Part shown: piece by piece, positions 53,841 to 62,014 of the stretch | Numbering within the stretch: the first letter of the stretch is position 1 | Layout: each line of letters begins with the position of its first letter | Assembly (NCBI RefSeq): GCF_014205835.1 | Contig: NZ_JACHCQ010000004.1 | Location: 163,627-227,626, forward strand | Reading direction: 5' to 3' | Length of the DNA stretch: 64,000 nucleotides | Origin: Pedobacter sp. AK013 | GTDB taxonomy: Bacteria > Bacteroidota > Bacteroidia > Sphingobacteriales > Sphingobacteriaceae | Made by a program: the position numbers and the translations under genes | Notes under the pieces: model-generated | What the model saw: only the letters and a program-made list of their open reading frames with translations | Told to the model about the DNA's origin: nothing | Database searches by the model: none

Positions 53841-55493
53841 CTAAGCGAGCAACTCCCGCGCATTTTCTATAGCCGATGTGCCTGGATTTTTACCACTTAA
53901 CATTTCGGCAATAACACCAATACGTTCTTCTTGCTTAAGTTTGCGGATTCCGGTTGTGGTTTTTCCACGGTCTTCATTTTTGTGAACAAAGTAATGTGAT
54001 ATGCCTTTCGCGGCAATTTGTGGTAAGTGCGTAATCGAAATTACCTGCATATTCTGGCCTAAATCTGCAATTACTTCTCCAACTTTTAAAGCAGTTTCAC
54101 CAGAAATCCCCGTATCAATCTCATCAAAAATAATGGTCGGTAACGAAGTATGTTTGGCTAATAAAGCTTTTATGGCTAACATCAGTCGCGATAGCTCACC
54201 GCCGGATGCTACTTTATTAACTGGCGCAGGCGCCTGGCCAGCATTTGCCGTAAAGAGGAGATCTATTTCATCTAAGCCATCTTTATTCAATTCGCTCAAT
54301 ACTTTTTGGTGCAAAACCAACTTGGCATTTAGCATCCCTACTTTTTTTAAGGTAATACCGGTTTGTTCTTCTACAACCTTAATTGCCTTTTTACGGTTGG
54401 CACTTAATTGATCGGCCTGTTTATGTAATTCTTTTTTAAGTTGGTCTATTTCTTTCTGTAGTTTTTCTATGTGCTCATCAGAAGATAGGAGTTTATTCAG
54501 GTTCTCTTCTAATTGTTTTTGAAGTGCTAGTAATTCGGTATTATCAGCAACCCGGTGTTTTTGTTGGAGTGAATAAAAAAGATCTAACCTTTGATTTACC
54601 AGTTCTAAACGATCAGCACTATGTATGGTATTCTCTTCAATACCAGAAACCTCGTCGGTAATATCCTTTATTTCGATAATTGATGAGCGTAAACGTTCAT
54701 ACAGTCCATTAATTGCAGGATCGAATTTTTCTATACTCTGTAACTGTAACGAAGCTTCTTTTAAAATCTGGAGGGCAGAAGGTTCACTTTCGTTAATTAA
54801 ACCAGAAGCAGTAAGTAAAGCTCTTTTTATGGTCTCGGCATGAGTTAACCGCTCTAGTTCCTGCTCTAAATCTTCTTGCTCACCTTCCTGTAATTTTGCT
54901 TGCTCGAGTTCGTTAAATAGAAATTGCTCATAGTCTTGCTTATTTCTTGCTTCGTCTGCCTCACTCACCAATTTCTTCAACAGGTTGGTATCTTGCCTGA
55001 GTTTTTTAAATCCGCTGCGGTAATTAAGCAATAGCGATTGGTGGTTAGCTAAGGAATCGACAATTAACAGTTGAAAATCGGCATCATTAATTTCTTGGGT
55101 GGCATGCTGAGAGTGAATGTCGATCAGTTTTTCGCCGATTTGTTTCAGGATTGATAAATTAACCGGTGTATCGTTAATAAACGACCTGGTTTTACCATCT
55201 ATAGATATCTCTCTACGTAAAATGCTTTCGTTTGCAAAATCTAAATCATTTTCTTCGAAAAGTTCTTTCAGGTTTTCATCTGCCAGTGCAAAGCTTCCTT
55301 CAATAACACATTTTTTATCCTGGTTAAAAAAGTATTTGCTTTCTGCCCGCTGTCCTAAAATTAGCGATAATGCCCCTAAAATGATAGATTTACCAGCTCC
55401 TGTTTCACCAGTTATAATATTCAAGCCTTTATCGAATTCGATATCGAGAGTATCAATTAATGCGTAATTACGTATAGAAAGTTTTTGTAGCAT
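53841..55493 (-). CDS. recN: DNA repair protein RecN, 550 aa
   Basis: SMC-like ATPase that acts early in double-strand-break repair. Walker A reads ITGETGAGKSIILGALSLIL near residue 30, a long coiled coil covers about 160-370, then the ABC signature SGGELSRLMLAIKALLA and Walker B TIIFDEIDTGISGE. Length is typical. ATG 55493 (MLQKLSIRNY) is chosen because the TATTTTTG promoter element ends 6 nt upstream and includes no upstream start; the upstream ATG at 55502 would overlap that element. Confidence 0.95.
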   Translation of the reverse strand: MLQKLSIRNYALIDTLDIEFDKGLNIITGETGAGKSIILGALSLILGQRAESKYFFNQDKKCVIEGSFALADENLKELFEENDLDFANESILRREISIDGKTRSFINDTPVNLSILKQIGEKLIDIHSQHATQEINDADFQLLIVDSLANHQSLLLNYRSGFKKLRQDTNLLKKLVSEADEARNKQDYEQFLFNELEQAKLQEGEQEDLEQELERLTHAETIKRALLTASGLINESEPSALQILKEASLQLQSIEKFDPAINGLYERLRSSIIEIKDITDEVSGIEENTIHSADRLELVNQRLDLFYSLQQKHRVADNTELLALQKQLEENLNKLLSSDEHIEKLQKEIDQLKKELHKQADQLSANRKKAIKVVEEQTGITLKKVGMLNAKLVLHQKVLSELNKDGLDEIDLLFTANAGQAPAPVNKVASGGELSRLMLAIKALLAKHTSLPTIIFDEIDTGISGETALKVGEVIADLGQNMQVISITHLPQIAAKGISHYFVHKNEDRGKTTTGIRKLKQEERIGVIAEMLSGKNPGTSAIENARELLA

Positions 55494-55499
55494 GCTAAG

Positions 55500-55507
55500 C
55501 AAAAATA
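55500..55507 (-). promoter_or_regulatory. -7 element adjacent to the recN start
   Basis: TATTTTTG on the minus strand fits TAnnTTTG and ends 6 nt before ATG 55493, predicting an ultra-short leader. Confidence 0.6.
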
Positions 55508-55530
55508 TTAAAATTTATTCAACAGGTGAA

Positions 55531-55567
55531 TACAAAACAAAAACAGCGAAGAATAATCTTCGCTGTT
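55531..55567 (-). terminator. Terminator of the M56 gene
   Basis: AACAGCGAAGA (55542-55552) pairs with TCTTCGCTGTT (55557-55567) around ATAA. On the minus strand TTTTTGTTTT follows, so it ends the M56 transcript before recN. Confidence 0.8.
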
Positions 55568-55592
55568 CATGATCTGTTTGGTTTATGTGTTG

Positions 55593-57692
55593 TTATTTTA
55601 TCGAAATGTTAATTACATTACCATTATCAATTTTTAAGTTAGCTGCCTGAACATAACTTTTTATTGCCATTTGATCGGCATTGGTAAAATCTGATTTTTT
55701 AAACGTTACTACCGCATTTAGTGTGTTCAGTGCTTTAAAAGCACTAGTAAAGTCTTGATTATTGTATAACATTACTGCTGGAGTTACCTGTGAGCTTTTG
55801 TTACCACCTTCTGCCTTTTCCTTTTTCTCTTTTTTCTCCATTCTCTCTTTCAGCTCCTTTACTTCGTTATCGAATTTTTCTTTCAATTTTTTATACTCTT
55901 CAGTTTGTCTCAGCTTACTGTTCGAGTTATCGTTGTATCTAAATATCATACCATCTGAAGAAAGCTGATAGCCTTTGGTTTTAAATAAAGAATCGGCATG
56001 TAATCTGCTTAAGCCAGATAATTTTGCAATGTCTCCAGATTTTAAAGCCTGCATCCTGATGTTATCGATCTGAGCTCTAAACTCAGGTGAATTCATTTTG
56101 GCAGACATTTCTTCGCCCATCTTTCTCCATTTTGCTTGTGCTTCTGGGCTGCTGAACTCTTTCGCCATATCTTCACTCATTTTTTTCCATTTGGCCTGCG
56201 CTTCTGGAGAATTCATTTTCTTTTGCATCTCTTCTCCAAATTTTTTCCATTTGGCTTGTGCTTCCGGCGAATTGTATTGTTTGGCAATATCTTCCCCGAA
56301 TTTTTTCCATTTGGCCTGGGCCTCTGGTGAGTTATATTGTTTGGCCATATCTTCGCCAAATTTTTTCCATTTAGCTTGCGCTTCAGGAGAATTATAGTCT
56401 TTATGTATTTTGGCCAGTAACAGCGAATCGTTGAACTTAAAGTTAAAATTACTATCGGTACGCAGTCTGTAGATATTTTTCCCTGCAAAAAGCTCATCCC
56501 TGTAAAAATCTTTTCTCAGGCTATCTGGCATTTCCTTTACCGAGTTATATTCGGTTTTTTTACCATCCGCATCAATGGTTACAATTTTAATTTTGCGTTT
56601 TTTTGTAGTGTCCGTGCAAACAATGGTTTTTACATCATGGTGGTCGATTACACTCAGAACCTCAATTTTAGGCGATTTTTTAGTTTCTTTTTTCTTTTCC
56701 GTTGGATTGATCCAAGCAATAGAAAACAAGCAGGCTACTCCTAAAGTTAAGGCTGCCATTTGTTGTTTGGCGTTTAAATAATTTGTTTTCATATTGGTTA
56801 TTCTTTTTATGCGTTGATATAAATTCTGGGTCTTGCCTGTTGCCGCTAGTGCATAAGCAGGACTGTTTTTGTCTTTTAATAGTTCGAGTTTAAGTAGGGC
56901 ATGGGCATAGTTCAGTGGTTTTCCGGTAATTTTTAATACCAGATCATCGCAGGCATGCTCGCGCTCAATATGTATAAATCTACCTGCCATCCACACAAAT
57001 GGATTATAGAATAATAATGTTTCAATGGCTGTTTTAATCAGGTTTAATAAGAAATCGTTTCTTCTGATATGTGATAACTCATGGATTAATATCGCTTCTA
57101 CCTGGTCGTTGTCTAACTGGTTTACCAGGGCCAATGGAAATAATACCACAGGTTTTAAATAACCGATAACCAAAGGCACGTTAACAATAGAAGATAAATG
57201 GAACTGGATAACTTTATTAATTTTAAGGTGGGCGGTTACCTGCTCGAAAATGGCCTTCCAACTATCTGGAATGGCACTTAAACTTTCTTTCTTTAGTTTT
57301 GAAAGCTGACCATAGCCTTTAATAATAACGAATAACTGAAGTAAAATACCAATAATGTAAAATACCACTACAGCAGGAAAATACTGCTCTGCCTTGCTGC
57401 TAAAACTTGGCGGTAGGTTGTTAAAGTATTGGTAAACCTGTATATTTTGGGCATTGATTGCAGGAGGCTGATTATTTACATTCAATGTTAACTGATGAAT
57501 GAAATTATAGCCAAAGCCAATAAACATTAAAATGATGGCGCCAAAAGCAAGGTTGTGCTTATGTTTTGCCGCGAGTTTCGGAATGCTGAGCATTACGATA
57601 AATAGGATACCATAAATAATGGCGCTTTGCCAAAGTGAGTTTAAAATACTCCAGCCAAATGCTTTGATGAACTGTTGTAATAAAGTTTCCAT
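55593..57692 (-). CDS. M56 (BlaR1/MecR1-type) membrane metallopeptidase with tandem repeats, 699 aa
   Basis: Four N-terminal membrane helices surround a cytosolic zinc peptidase with HELSHIRRND (HExxH). In BlaR1/MecR1 systems this domain cleaves the BlaI-type repressor, encoded just upstream here. The periplasmic C-terminal half lacks the penicillin-binding domain of BlaR1. Instead it carries five near-identical 20-aa repeats (NSPEAQAKWKKFGEDMAKQY) plus a partial sixth, then a charged coiled-coil stretch (LKEKFDNEVKELKERMEKKE) and a TonB-box-free end. The repeats probably form helices. Stimulus unknown. Confidence 0.85.
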   Translation of the reverse strand: METLLQQFIKAFGWSILNSLWQSAIIYGILFIVMLSIPKLAAKHKHNLAFGAIILMFIGFGYNFIHQLTLNVNNQPPAINAQNIQVYQYFNNLPPSFSSKAEQYFPAVVVFYIIGILLQLFVIIKGYGQLSKLKKESLSAIPDSWKAIFEQVTAHLKINKVIQFHLSSIVNVPLVIGYLKPVVLFPLALVNQLDNDQVEAILIHELSHIRRNDFLLNLIKTAIETLLFYNPFVWMAGRFIHIEREHACDDLVLKITGKPLNYAHALLKLELLKDKNSPAYALAATGKTQNLYQRIKRITNMKTNYLNAKQQMAALTLGVACLFSIAWINPTEKKKETKKSPKIEVLSVIDHHDVKTIVCTDTTKKRKIKIVTIDADGKKTEYNSVKEMPDSLRKDFYRDELFAGKNIYRLRTDSNFNFKFNDSLLLAKIHKDYNSPEAQAKWKKFGEDMAKQYNSPEAQAKWKKFGEDIAKQYNSPEAQAKWKKFGEEMQKKMNSPEAQAKWKKMSEDMAKEFSSPEAQAKWRKMGEEMSAKMNSPEFRAQIDNIRMQALKSGDIAKLSGLSRLHADSLFKTKGYQLSSDGMIFRYNDNSNSKLRQTEEYKKLKEKFDNEVKELKERMEKKEKKEKAEGGNKSSQVTPAVMLYNNQDFTSAFKALNTLNAVVTFKKSDFTNADQMAIKSYVQAANLKIDNGNVINISIK
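56094..56393 (-). repeat. Five 60-bp coding repeats in the M56 gene
   Basis: Units occupy 56334-56393, 56274-56333, 56214-56273, 56154-56213 and 56094-56153 (reading on the minus strand), followed by a degenerate sixth. Each encodes NSPEAQAKW-type 20-mers. The first three units are most alike, which suggests recent expansion. Confidence 0.9.
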
Positions 57693-57786
57693 AACGGTGG
57701 TTTTAATTTTTATACGGGGACAATCCGAAAATTTTACTGTTTATCAGGGATCTAAACCCTACACCTTTCAACCTTCAATGCTAACC

Positions 57787-58158
57787 TTACTTTAGGCTAT
57801 CTAAATATTTTTTTATTTCGTCAATCTCATCTGCACTTGCGGTGTGGTTACCCAAAGCCTGCATGACCAATCTCGCTGCCGATCCGTTAAATACGTTATC
57901 GATCATTTTGTTTACCAATTGTTTTTCAGTTTTATCCCGACTAACAAGTGCTTTATAGATATGCGTTTTTTGGTTGGTATCTCTTTCTACCATTCCCTTC
58001 TCGTGAAGAATCTGCATCAGTTTTAAAGTTGTGGTATACCCAGCGTCTTTTTTATTCAATGCCTCATGAACTTCTCTTACCGTTGCATTCCCCTTTTGCC
58101 AAAGCACCTGGAGGATTTCCATTTCACCTTCTGTTGGTTTGATGTTATGATTAGTCAT
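57787..58158 (-). CDS. BlaI/MecI-type transcriptional repressor, 123 aa
   Basis: Winged-helix DNA-binding protein: PTEGEMEILQVLWQKGNATV (helices 1-2), EVHEALNKKDAGYTTTLKLM (recognition helix) and the C-terminal dimerisation helices with VSRDKTEKQLVNKMIDNVFN and LVMQALGNH. In BlaI the cleavage site lies between recognition and dimer parts; here ALVSRDK may correspond. It precedes the M56 gene by 94 bp, the usual arrangement. Two 16-bp palindromes upstream are its probable operators, so the pair is autoregulated. Confidence 0.9.
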   Translation of the reverse strand: MTNHNIKPTEGEMEILQVLWQKGNATVREVHEALNKKDAGYTTTLKLMQILHEKGMVERDTNQKTHIYKALVSRDKTEKQLVNKMIDNVFNGSAARLVMQALGNHTASADEIDEIKKYLDSLK

Positions 58159-58171
58159 ATGTTACAAGTTG

Positions 58172-58211
58172 TACGAATTATTTCGTATTTAAATGTACGA
58201 AGATATTCGTA
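58172..58211 (-). promoter_or_regulatory. Two palindromic operators for the BlaI-type repressor
   Basis: TACGAATTATTTCGTA (58172-58187) and TACGAAGATATTCGTA (58196-58211) share TACGAA......TTCGTA and lie 24 bp apart centre to centre, 14-53 bp upstream of the repressor ATG (58158). BlaI/MecI repressors bind such TACnA...TnGTA dyads. Confidence 0.75.
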
Positions 58212-58231
58212 AGATCAAAATATTTTAACAA

Positions 58232-58275
58232 ATTTTTAACTGTTGGCTTAACTGATTAACCGGTTAACTGCGATA
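58232..58275. repeat. TTAACC-rich intergenic tract, copy 4
   Basis: AACTGTTGGCTTAACTGATTAACCGGTTAACTG is related to the other TTAACC tracts and includes the palindrome TTAACCGGTTAA (58255-58266). Confidence 0.5.
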
Positions 58276-58314
58276 TAAGACGCATGAGACAGCCAAATGT
58301 TGCATGCCTATCTG

Positions 58315-58467
58315 GCTTTTGAAAGGAAAACCCCCACTATGAAAAACTGACTTAGGTTATTAAACCTGATTGATATGGATACCGGCCCGTGGATAAGGCC
58401 TGCAGGCGTATAAACGAAAGCAGGACTGACTTTAATTGAAATACTGAGATTGCTTTTCTAAAAAAAT
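58315..58467 (+). repeat. Dispersed intergenic element, copy F (shortened)
   Basis: Left end CTTTTGAAAGGAAA, then TAAACCTGATTGATATGGATACCGGCC, AAGGCCTGCAGGCGTAT, GCAGGACTGAC and right end GATTGCTTTTCTAAAAAAAT match copies B and C, with the 5' half deleted. Confidence 0.5.
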
Positions 58468-58495
58468 TAATCACCACAAATAGAGAAACTACTTA

Positions 58496-58562
58496 TCGGT
58501 TAACCGTTGAAACCGGTAATTGGTTTACTGATGGGCATGATATACAATTAACCAGTTAACCG
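58496..58562. repeat. 65-bp direct repeat, left copy
   Basis: It aligns with 59722-59784 across its length, including CTGAT(G)GGCATGATATACAATTAACC. The two copies bracket the thioredoxin-like gene and are in the same orientation. Confidence 0.7.
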
Positions 58563-58573
58563 TCTCAATGCAA

Positions 58574-59683
58574 TTACTTATCGCCTAATAATTCAGCCAT
58601 TTTATCCCGTAATTCTTTTCCTTTAATATCCTTGGCAATTATTTTTCCATTAGGACTGATCAGTACATTTGCTGGTATAGTAGTAATACCGTAAAGTTTA
58701 GCTGCTTCGTTTTCTTTTTTAAGATCAGATACCTGCATCCAAGGTAACCGGTCTTCCTTGATAGCGTTTAACCATTTGGCTTTATTTGCCAATACATCGA
58801 TTGATACACTTAAAACCGTAAAATTTTTCTCCTTGTATTTTTCATAAACAGCTAAAACATTTGGATTTTCTTCCCTGCAGGGCAGACACCACGAAGCCCA
58901 AAAATCAACAAGGACATATTTGTTTTGATAAGCTGAAAGTTTGATCGGATTACCATTTACATCATTTTGGGTAAAGTCTTTTGCCATCATTCCTACAGCG
59001 ATTTTTTTACCTTCCGCAATCCTTCTGGTTATTTCCTTACCCTCTGGCATCACTTTAAGCTCTATAGATAATTTGGCAAAACTTCGTTCTACCTGAGGTA
59101 AATTTTTGCTTGTACGCGCCAGCTCACTTAATGCTAATAAACTTACATACGAATGTGGATGGTTATCGGTAAAGATAAACTGTTGCGAAATTATTTCATT
59201 GTCTACAACAGTAGTTTCCGTTTTATTTAGGTTTGCTGATGTGTTATCTTTTAGTTCACCTGGATTATCTAACTTTTTCCTTTTGTTATAAAGGGGTTTT
59301 AACGCAGTAAGTAGTTTTGCGTAATCATTATTTAATGGGGTTCCGGAAATAATGGAGTTACTTAAGGTATCCGGTGATTGAAGTATGATGTTACCTCCTT
59401 CAATATAAATTGAAAATGAATCGGATAAGTCGGCTGCATAACGTGGATTATCTTTTCTGCAAACATAACCTCTAACCCTGGTTTTGAAAGTGCCTTTAAA
59501 TTCGAATGAGCCTTTACTAACTACAGTAGAATCTTGAATTAATTGATCACCTTGCCTGAAGGATAAAAACATCTTATCTCCATCTTTATAAGCCTTGCCA
59601 TACCCTTTGATACTGAATAAAGATTGTGCCAGCAGGTTTAATGGTAAAAGGCAGATCGTAATTAATAAAAATCTTTTCATCAT
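58574..59683 (-). CDS. Thioredoxin-like thiol-disulfide protein with DUF4369 domain, 369 aa
   Basis: A signal peptide ends near LNLLAQ. The N-terminal about 220 residues resemble DUF4369 (SLFSIKGYGKAYKDGDKMFL). The C-terminal TlpA/AhpC-like domain has KDFTQNDVNGNPIKLSAYQNKYVLVDFWASWCLPCREENPN with the redox CxxC (Cys-Leu-Pro-Cys) and a cis-Pro site in ITTIPANVLI. Bacteroidota carry many such periplasmic reductases. The gene is bracketed by 65-bp direct repeats and is not in the otherwise conserved neighbourhood, which suggests a later insertion. The second Met at 59680 is an alternative start. Confidence 0.82.
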   Translation of the reverse strand: MMKRFLLITICLLPLNLLAQSLFSIKGYGKAYKDGDKMFLSFRQGDQLIQDSTVVSKGSFEFKGTFKTRVRGYVCRKDNPRYAADLSDSFSIYIEGGNIILQSPDTLSNSIISGTPLNNDYAKLLTALKPLYNKRKKLDNPGELKDNTSANLNKTETTVVDNEIISQQFIFTDNHPHSYVSLLALSELARTSKNLPQVERSFAKLSIELKVMPEGKEITRRIAEGKKIAVGMMAKDFTQNDVNGNPIKLSAYQNKYVLVDFWASWCLPCREENPNVLAVYEKYKEKNFTVLSVSIDVLANKAKWLNAIKEDRLPWMQVSDLKKENEAAKLYGITTIPANVLISPNGKIIAKDIKGKELRDKMAELLGDK

Positions 59684-59721
59684 TTTTAGAAACTATATTT
59701 CAGCTGGCCAACGCCCTATAG

Positions 59722-59784
59722 CGGTTAACTGCTGAAACTGGTTAATTGGTTAACTGATGGCATGATATACAATTAACCGATTTA
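59722..59784. repeat. 65-bp direct repeat, right copy
   Basis: Direct counterpart of 58496-58562. The left part is a TTAACC-type tract. Confidence 0.7.
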
Positions 59785-59851
59785 ATATCAACTGCAAAGC
59801 TATCAACCATGAACTATCAAACTATTGACCAATGAGCCATTGACAAATGAA

Positions 59852-60745
59852 TTAATTCTTCTTCAACCCTTCGTACTTGCCAATATTCGCCGGATCGATT
59901 TCTGCCAGCATATTATAAGCTTTTATGCGTTCCTGCCCATTCAGTTTAGAAAGTACATTGGTTACTTCCTCTGCTTTAGCCGCAAAGTAAACATTAGGAA
60001 AAATAGAACCCAGCTTCTGCTTATCCATTTGTTGCAGTGCAGGTAATGCCGCTACAATCTGTGTTAAACCCTTATCATTATCGGTTAATTGATCCAATCC
60101 GCTTAAATGATAACTGTAAATGAAATTGCGCAGCTCGCTAAAAATTGGATTTAAAACATTTTCGTTGAACCAAAAACGGTTACGTAAGCCATCTGCTGCT
60201 CTCCAGCCAGTATTGCCCGATGCTTGCGCCAGGTTAATGATATTTTGGGCTTTTTTATAGAAAGGAGTTCCACCCATTTTGCTAAAACTATCTTTATCCA
60301 TTCCGATGATGGTATAAGCGTAATAGGTGAGGAGGGCACTGATATTGGAAATATAATTCTGATCAGAAAAGTCGATTGTAGAACCATCGTTGAAATTAAA
60401 ATCGAAATTCTTATCACTCATATTTAACAAAGTACTGTTGTAAGAGCTGTTAAAAACCGGGCGGCTGCTTTGAATCTGCGCTTCTGCAGTGTATCCGGAA
60501 CCACCATCCCACGAATTGATGGTGATGATAAAACTACATTCAATCCGCTCCTGGGGCTTATAACTTTCGTTGCTGAATTTGTTGTTGTTTAAAAAATCGC
60601 GGATTGTTTTTTGCAGCGCATCTAAAGTTGGCTTACTGATGTTCGAAACCTGAGGGGCCAGCAAAGTTACCCTCGCATTTAACTCCTGCGCATGCAGTTT
60701 CCCAAAACCAACCAATATCAATACCCAAACAATCTTTTTTATCAT
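59852..60745 (-). CDS. DUF4835 family secreted protein, 297 aa
   Basis: A signal peptide ends at KLHAQ near residue 18. The pattern ELNARVTLLAPQVSN..., IECSFIITINSWD...YTAEAQIQSSRPVFNSSYNS and WRAADGLRNRFWFNENVLN is that of DUF4835, a conserved Bacteroidota protein next to coaBC, role unknown. ATG 60745 overlaps the coaBC stop (ATGA at 60742-60745), so translation is coupled. An upstream in-frame ATG at 60772 lies inside coaBC and lacks a signal peptide. Confidence 0.85.
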   Translation of the reverse strand: MIKKIVWVLILVGFGKLHAQELNARVTLLAPQVSNISKPTLDALQKTIRDFLNNNKFSNESYKPQERIECSFIITINSWDGGSGYTAEAQIQSSRPVFNSSYNSTLLNMSDKNFDFNFNDGSTIDFSDQNYISNISALLTYYAYTIIGMDKDSFSKMGGTPFYKKAQNIINLAQASGNTGWRAADGLRNRFWFNENVLNPIFSELRNFIYSYHLSGLDQLTDNDKGLTQIVAALPALQQMDKQKLGSIFPNVYFAAKAEEVTNVLSKLNGQERIKAYNMLAEIDPANIGKYEGLKKN

Positions 60746-61938
60746 TTCGCAATTTTTAAAATGGCAGTACAAATATCTTTAGCAACATCCGTTTTCGATT
60801 TCATTTCAAATACAGTCCGTTCCAAAGCTTTGTTAAAAATAGTAATTTTATTGGTATCTGATTTAAAACCTGCACCCTTGTCATTTAAAGAATTTAGAAC
60901 AACAAGATCTAGATTTTTCTTTTCTAGTTTGCCTTTGGCATAATTCTCTTCATCATTGGTTTCTAAAGCAAAACCAACCAAAATCTGGTGTGCTTTTTTT
61001 GTTGCACCTAAGGAAGCGAGTATATCTTTTGTTTTTTCCAGTTCCAAAACCAATCCGCTATCCTGCTTTTTAATTTTTTGAGTGGCAATTACTTTAGGAC
61101 GATAATCTGCCACGGCTGCACACATTACGGTAATATCGGTTTCGGGAAATACCGATAAACAGGCATCGAACATCTCCTGGGCACTTATTACGTCAATCCT
61201 TTTTAAAGTTTGAGCAGATTTTTGTGCTGTTGGCCCGGCAACTAAAGTAACATCAGCCCCAAGCGTTGCCAGTTCATCGGCCAGGGCAAAGCCCATTTTA
61301 CCAGATGAATGATTGCCTATAAAACGTACCGGATCAATCGCCTCGTAAGTTGGGCCAGCGGTAACCATTACCTTTTTGCCAAATAGCGGCATCGATTTTT
61401 TTATGGCACCATCCAGAAAAGAAACAATTTCGTCAGGTTCGGCCATTCGGCCTTCGCCCCAGAGCCCACTGGCCAGTTCGCCATTAGCAGGAGCTATAAC
61501 CGTATTACCGTAGCTAATAATACGTTCGATATTGCCCTGGGTAGTTTCGTGCTTCCACATGTCCAGATCCATAGCCGGAGCTACATAAACCGGACATTTG
61601 GCAGAAAGGTAAACAGCCGTTAATATATTATCGCAGATGCCCGTTGCCAGCTTAGCCAGTGTATTGGCACTTATTGGAGCGATGATCATTAGATCGGCCC
61701 ATAAGCCCAGTTCAACATGATTGCTCCATACGCCTGTTTCTTCTTCGAAGTATTGCGTATAAACCGGGTTTTTAGAAAGCGTAGCAAGGGTAAGTGGTGT
61801 AATGAAATTAGCACCATCAGGAGTAAGAATAACCTTTACGTTTGCACCAGCTTTTACAAGCAGCCGAACTAAAATAGCCGACTTGTATGCCGCGATGCTA
61901 CCGCAAACGCCAAGGATTATGTTTTTATTTTTGAGCAT
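60742..61938 (-). CDS. coaBC: Bifunctional CoaBC (phosphopantothenoylcysteine synthetase/decarboxylase), 398 aa
   Basis: Joins cysteine to phosphopantothenate and then decarboxylates the product in coenzyme A synthesis. The N-terminal CoaC part has LGVCGSIAAYK, the active-site His in SNHVEL, PISANTLAKLA and PAMDLDMW, where the usual Asn of PXMNXXMW is Asp. The CoaB part has VTAGPTYEAIDPVRFIGNHS and KIKK. The start ATG 61938 gives MLKNKNIILG. The gene lies between rpoZ and the DUF4835 gene in one minus-strand unit. Confidence 0.95.
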   Translation of the reverse strand: MLKNKNIILGVCGSIAAYKSAILVRLLVKAGANVKVILTPDGANFITPLTLATLSKNPVYTQYFEEETGVWSNHVELGLWADLMIIAPISANTLAKLATGICDNILTAVYLSAKCPVYVAPAMDLDMWKHETTQGNIERIISYGNTVIAPANGELASGLWGEGRMAEPDEIVSFLDGAIKKSMPLFGKKVMVTAGPTYEAIDPVRFIGNHSSGKMGFALADELATLGADVTLVAGPTAQKSAQTLKRIDVISAQEMFDACLSVFPETDITVMCAAVADYRPKVIATQKIKKQDSGLVLELEKTKDILASLGATKKAHQILVGFALETNDEENYAKGKLEKKNLDLVVLNSLNDKGAGFKSDTNKITIFNKALERTVFEMKSKTDVAKDICTAILKIAK

Positions 61939-62014
61939 AGTGTTTAGGGCATGGGGCATAAAGCATAGAGCGTAGTATTAAACGCTTTGCCCTAAACGCT
62001 ATGCGCTATGCCAG
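61939..62014. repeat. Drifting-word spacer between rpoZ and coaBC
   Basis: GGGCATGGGGCATAAAGCATAGAGCGTAG and AACGCTTTGCCCTAAACGCTATGCGCTATGCC are built from repeated GCATA / CGCTATG words. No gene. Confidence 0.5.

Larger units (their letters stand above)
58212..58573. other. Spacer with TTAACC tract, element copy F and direct repeat
   Basis: No gene. Contains a TTAACC tract (58232-58275), an element copy (58315-58467) and the left copy of a 65-bp direct repeat (58496-58562). Confidence 0.55.

Noticed and set aside
56094..56393. CRISPR-like repeat array
   Set aside because: The 60-bp units are contiguous, with no spacers, and encode an in-frame protein repeat.
56098..56397. Open frames on the plus strand opposite the M56 repeats
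   Set aside because: They are the mirror of the 60-bp coding repeats and show no start signal or own family.
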